DNA of 64,000 nucleotides from Bacteroidetes bacterium GWA2_32_17 (lineage in GTDB: Bacteria > Bacteroidota > Bacteroidia > Bacteroidales > GWA2-32-17): NCBI GenBank assembly GCA_001769035.1, contig MENF01000100.1, positions 1 to 64,000 of the forward strand. Reading direction: 5' to 3'. The position numbers were made by a program, and so were the translations under genes. Below are positions 61,324 through 64,000 of this stretch, piece after piece; position 1 is the stretch's first letter, and the number at the start of each line of letters is the position of its first letter. The notes below the pieces were generated by a model. It made no database searches. It had not been told where the DNA came from and worked only from the letters and a program-made list of their open reading frames with translations.

Positions 61324-61917
61324 TTATTTTGTTTTACCTCCGGTAGTGCCAGTACGTGATTTGTTAACGTGTATAACTATGGTATCTTTATACTTGTCAA
61401 GCGATAACAATAAACTGTCTATTTTCTTATTCCAGTTTTCTTGCATTTCTTTTTCAATTGAGTGACCTGTTTCTAAATCATATTTATCTTGCACAACATT
61501 TAATTTATTAAACCAATTTTTTAAAGTTTTATCCATAAGTTCCCAACCATAAACATTGTTACTCGCATTCAGTTCACTTAATTCCTTTCGAAAATATCTT
61601 GCATAAACCTCTGATAAGTCAAAATGTCTTTGCTCATGATTCAACAATAATTCATTACCTTCTTTATTTTTCGTCCAAGATTTATTTTTAACAAAAATAT
61701 TTTTTGCTGAATAAACAATATTACTATCGGTATAATTTAAAATTTTGTAATAAAACCTATATCTAATTTTTGCTTGTTCATCACTATAACCTTCTTGTTT
61801 ACCTTGAAAATCTTCCCATTTTAGCTTATAGTTTTCTGACCAAACAATTTCTAACGGCTCTTTATTATCAAGCTGAAAGAAGTAAGTAAACAAAATAAGT
61901 AAAATAACAATACGCAT
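61324..61917 (-). CDS. DUF922-like protein with HExxH-like motif
   Basis: 197 residues. A signal-like N-terminus (IVILLILFTYFFQ), then KLKWEDFQGKQEGYSDEQAKIRYRFYY and LLNHEQRHFDLSEVYARYFRKEL: the HEQRH plus downstream Glu pattern matches DUF922-type proteins, which are suspected zinc metallopeptidases. It lies 16 bp after the Rhs-tip gene on the same strand, the usual place of an immunity gene, but the sequence speaks for a peptidase-like exported protein. Which of the two roles applies is open. Confidence 0.7.
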   Translation of the reverse strand: MRIVILLILFTYFFQLDNKEPLEIVWSENYKLKWEDFQGKQEGYSDEQAKIRYRFYYKILNYTDSNIVYSAKNIFVKNKSWTKNKEGNELLLNHEQRHFDLSEVYARYFRKELSELNASNNVYGWELMDKTLKNWFNKLNVVQDKYDLETGHSIEKEMQENWNKKIDSLLLSLDKYKDTIVIHVNKSRTGTTGGKTK

Positions 61918-61933
61918 AGTTTAAATTTCTTTC

Positions 61934-62872
61934 TTATTCCTTCTTTTTATCTGATTCAATATTTTCAGATTGTGCTTTTGTATTGAGTGGTCCTTTCATT
62001 GTGTATCCTCCGCCATCATCTCTCTGACCCTCAACTCTTATACCGGGAACTATTTTTACATCTGGGTATTTTTTCTGAACATCTCCAATTACATTCTTTA
62101 ACAGACCAAGTTCTCTTTCATTTGGTGCTATTACCCCAATATATTGTAAATCTTTTAAATCGCCACCCTCTTTTTTGTAAATACTTATTTCATTTTCTAT
62201 ATGTTTTACCAACTCATTACCAGCATAGTTTTCTCCTATGTTTCCTATTTGTTCTTCGCCAGTTTTTGAACTGTTAAAGTTCCCGAATAATTCTTGTTTT
62301 CTTCCAGATTTTTCTTCTTCTATAATTGATGCTGGTTTTACAGGAATTACTTGTTTATAATAAGACCCTTGATATCCGTCTTTACCACCCGGGCTCATAC
62401 CTGCTACATCTTCATGTCCCGGTGCTTTATATGGAGTGTACACATACATGTTATGTGGATCATTTTTGCCTCTTTGGAATTCGTTTTTAGTGATAAAGAT
62501 TTTTGGTGTACCCAAGTTTTCAACCCAAACATTATTATTGTTATATCCTTCCAAACCGTCTAAATCTATATTTAAAATAGGATTAAGGCTTCCATATTGG
62601 TAAGTAGATAATTCAGGATATTGTTTTGCAATAGGGTCAACCGAAATAAATCTACAAGTTCTTGTATCGAACATTCTTTTACCGTAATTTTGGAATGTTC
62701 CGGTTGAGCCAAATACTTCGTTATCGTTTTCTTTTCCATTGAACCCATGGGTGTACGCATTAGGAAAAAAAATTGAAGTGCTTTCTTGTTTTTGTAAGGG
62801 CTTTATAAAAAATACAGGCTCATTTTTTAATGTGCTTCCCTGCTCATAATATGATAATTTTAAACAGCCCAT
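61934..62872 (-). CDS. Orphan Rhs tip: Rhs core end plus variable C-terminal domain
   Basis: 312 residues. The start MGCLKLSYYEQGSTLK is typical of truncated or stand-alone Rhs genes of Bacteroidota. Residues about 40-110 form the conserved Rhs-associated core (THGFNGKENDNEVFGSTGTFQNYGKRMFDTRTCRFISVDPIAKQYPELSTYQYGSLNPILNIDLDG). The remaining 200 residues are an unrecognised variable domain, possibly a toxin or its remnant. The long YD-repeat part is missing and no such sequence lies upstream, so this is an orphan module or a displaced tip. The next gene is the DUF922-like one. Confidence 0.82.
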   Translation of the reverse strand: MGCLKLSYYEQGSTLKNEPVFFIKPLQKQESTSIFFPNAYTHGFNGKENDNEVFGSTGTFQNYGKRMFDTRTCRFISVDPIAKQYPELSTYQYGSLNPILNIDLDGLEGYNNNNVWVENLGTPKIFITKNEFQRGKNDPHNMYVYTPYKAPGHEDVAGMSPGGKDGYQGSYYKQVIPVKPASIIEEEKSGRKQELFGNFNSSKTGEEQIGNIGENYAGNELVKHIENEISIYKKEGGDLKDLQYIGVIAPNERELGLLKNVIGDVQKKYPDVKIVPGIRVEGQRDDGGGYTMKGPLNTKAQSENIESDKKKE

Positions 62873-64000
62873 GTTTTTGTTTAACGTTGTGCAAGTTAAT
62901 AATATTTTTTCTTTTCAAATGAAAAAAATATTTTTGACATTGTTATAATTTAAAGTTGACATCAGGGAATATGTAAAATATTCAGATTTTAATATACTTG
63001 TACCTTGTCTATAACATGCTCCAAGTTGTAAAGTTACTTTACATAAAATAAATTATATTTTTAGTTTACTTATTTATAATACATTAAACGCTTTTTTAAA
63101 GCCCTTTTAATAGATTATCAGGTCTTTAGCAATATACTACTATTCAGTAGCTTAAATATGTTTTTAACATATCTTAACGTTTCAGGATTTCATTTATTTT
63201 CTTTTGTAAAAAAACACTGCTTTTTGTAACTAAATGTAATTTAATATATTAAAATGTTTTTTTAGATGTTTTTAATTAAGTATCAGCTACTTGCTTGTAA
63301 CCATTATTACAGCTGCTTTTCAAGAGTTTTTTATTTTTCCTAATTCATTAATAAGTAGTTATGTGGTAATTCAGTCGTAGCAAGACTTATAAGGTATAAT
63401 TTGTCTAAATGTTAAAAAATGTTTTTTCGTCTTTTGGCTTAAAAATAGCTTATTTTAATGTCTTTAATTGATTATTAATAAATTAAAAATAAATTAAAAA
63501 TCAAAAAAAATGAATGATATTTACATGCAAATAGCTTGTGTGCTGACAAGTGGCTTGAGTGTATCATCCATTTTTTTTGATTATCCAACCGAACTACTAA
63601 CCTCTTTAAAGCTGTGCTGTCATTTGAGGGCGGAAGGCTTGCAGATATTTTGTTTAAATTTTTAAAAAATAATTCATATTGTTAATTTCATTTTTTGGGG
63701 TGGTGGTCGGGGTTTGTCGGTGGATTAGACAACTCAGCAAGTGCAATAAAAAAACAAATTGGTTTGATTCGTGTGTCAGCTTGGTTTTTTATTGCTCTTG
63801 CTACCGCTTTAATGGCGGCAAACAGCTTTTTGATTTTTGGCTTTTACCTTTAAAAACCCGTGGTGAGCTTGTCGAACCATAAACTATTCAAAAGACAAAA
63901 ATAAAAGGGCTGTTTGTCAGCGGTGGCGTGGGTTTGGCGTGTGGCTACTTAACATAATTTGGTTATGGGACTGCCGGATAAAATTCATTTATACCGCTTA
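62873..64000. other. Non-coding stretch at window end
   Basis: 1.1 kb without a convincing gene. A near-perfect 18-bp inverted repeat, AGCAAGTGCAATAAAAAA (63736-63753) with TTTTTTATTGCTCTTGCT (63785-63802), lies in the GC-richer last part. The 67-aa ORF at 63679 covers this hairpin and is probably not real. Simple A/T-rich sequence fills 62873-63600. Confidence 0.55.

Noticed and set aside
61324-61917. DUF922-like protein as the immunity protein of the Rhs tip
   Set aside because: The position fits, but the signal-like N-terminus and HEQRH motif point to an exported peptidase-like protein; kept only as a possibility.
63679-63882. 67-aa ORF near the window end
   Set aside because: It covers an 18-bp inverted repeat, resembles no family and has an odd Trp/Cys-rich composition.

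Overview
The window comes from an AT-rich member of the Bacteroidota, probably a Bacteroidales/Marinilabiliales-type anaerobe or sediment organism (the placement below phylum is inference). The phylum rests on a type IX secretion C-terminal sorting domain, several TAnnTTTG-type promoter elements, an almost complete lack of Shine-Dalgarno sequences, Reg_prop/Y_Y_Y sensor proteins and the gene order DUF177-rpmF-plsX-fabH. I found no rRNA, tRNA or CRISPR array.

Layout. 0.2-11.2 kb: a C69 dipeptidase, a large secreted T9SS beta-propeller protein, a tandem universal stress protein and a giant propeller sensor fused to a class III cyclase plus an HD phosphohydrolase domain. 11.2-12.5 kb: an island of small repeats and MITE-like elements. 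12.5-15.4 kb: ssb, then the minus-strand operon glycosyltransferase, sigma factor, rsmG. 15.8-31.6 kb: an apparent exopolysaccharide/O-acylation locus (MBOAT acyltransferase, two AlgJ/AlgX-like SGNH proteins, two CotH-family lipoproteins, a small lipoprotein, a large GT-C-like membrane protein, two flanking glycosyltransferases and a methyltransferase). 32.5-41.8 kb: efp, an lpxD-like gene and three consecutive PP2C/SpoIIE phosphatase genes with different sensory inputs. 42.0-45.5 kb: a hicAB toxin-antitoxin cassette in direct repeats, then yceD-like, rpmF, plsX, fabH. 45.9-60.2 kb: a tightly overlapping minus-strand operon for a type II secretion / type IV pilus-like machine (F, three pseudopilins, a K/X-like protein, C/P, M/O, L/N, D, E, prepilin peptidase) with a LytTR regulator, an HNH protein and a sigma/TPR pair upstream. 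60.6-62.9 kb: an xre gene split by a MITE, a DUF922-like protein and an orphan Rhs tip. 62.9-64 kb: no convincing gene.

The most novel-looking signal is in the exopolysaccharide locus. A Trp-anchored module of about 36-40 residues is present in seven copies over four otherwise unrelated proteins: once at the C-terminus of the first SGNH protein, three times in the second, twice in a small lipoprotein that is almost nothing else, and once at the C-terminus of the GT-C-like protein. All predicted locations are periplasmic, so the module may tie the O-acylation and polymer-handling proteins together. I do not recognise it as a named domain.

The second theme is small mobile DNA. At least three MITE-like families can be read directly: A (TA target, three copies, one with a recognisable empty paralogous site elsewhere in the window), B (two inverted copies bracketing ssb-rsmG) and C (TTAA target duplication, one copy splitting the xre gene in a way that can be reversed on paper to restore its reading frame, and a related inverted copy at the other end of the secretion locus).
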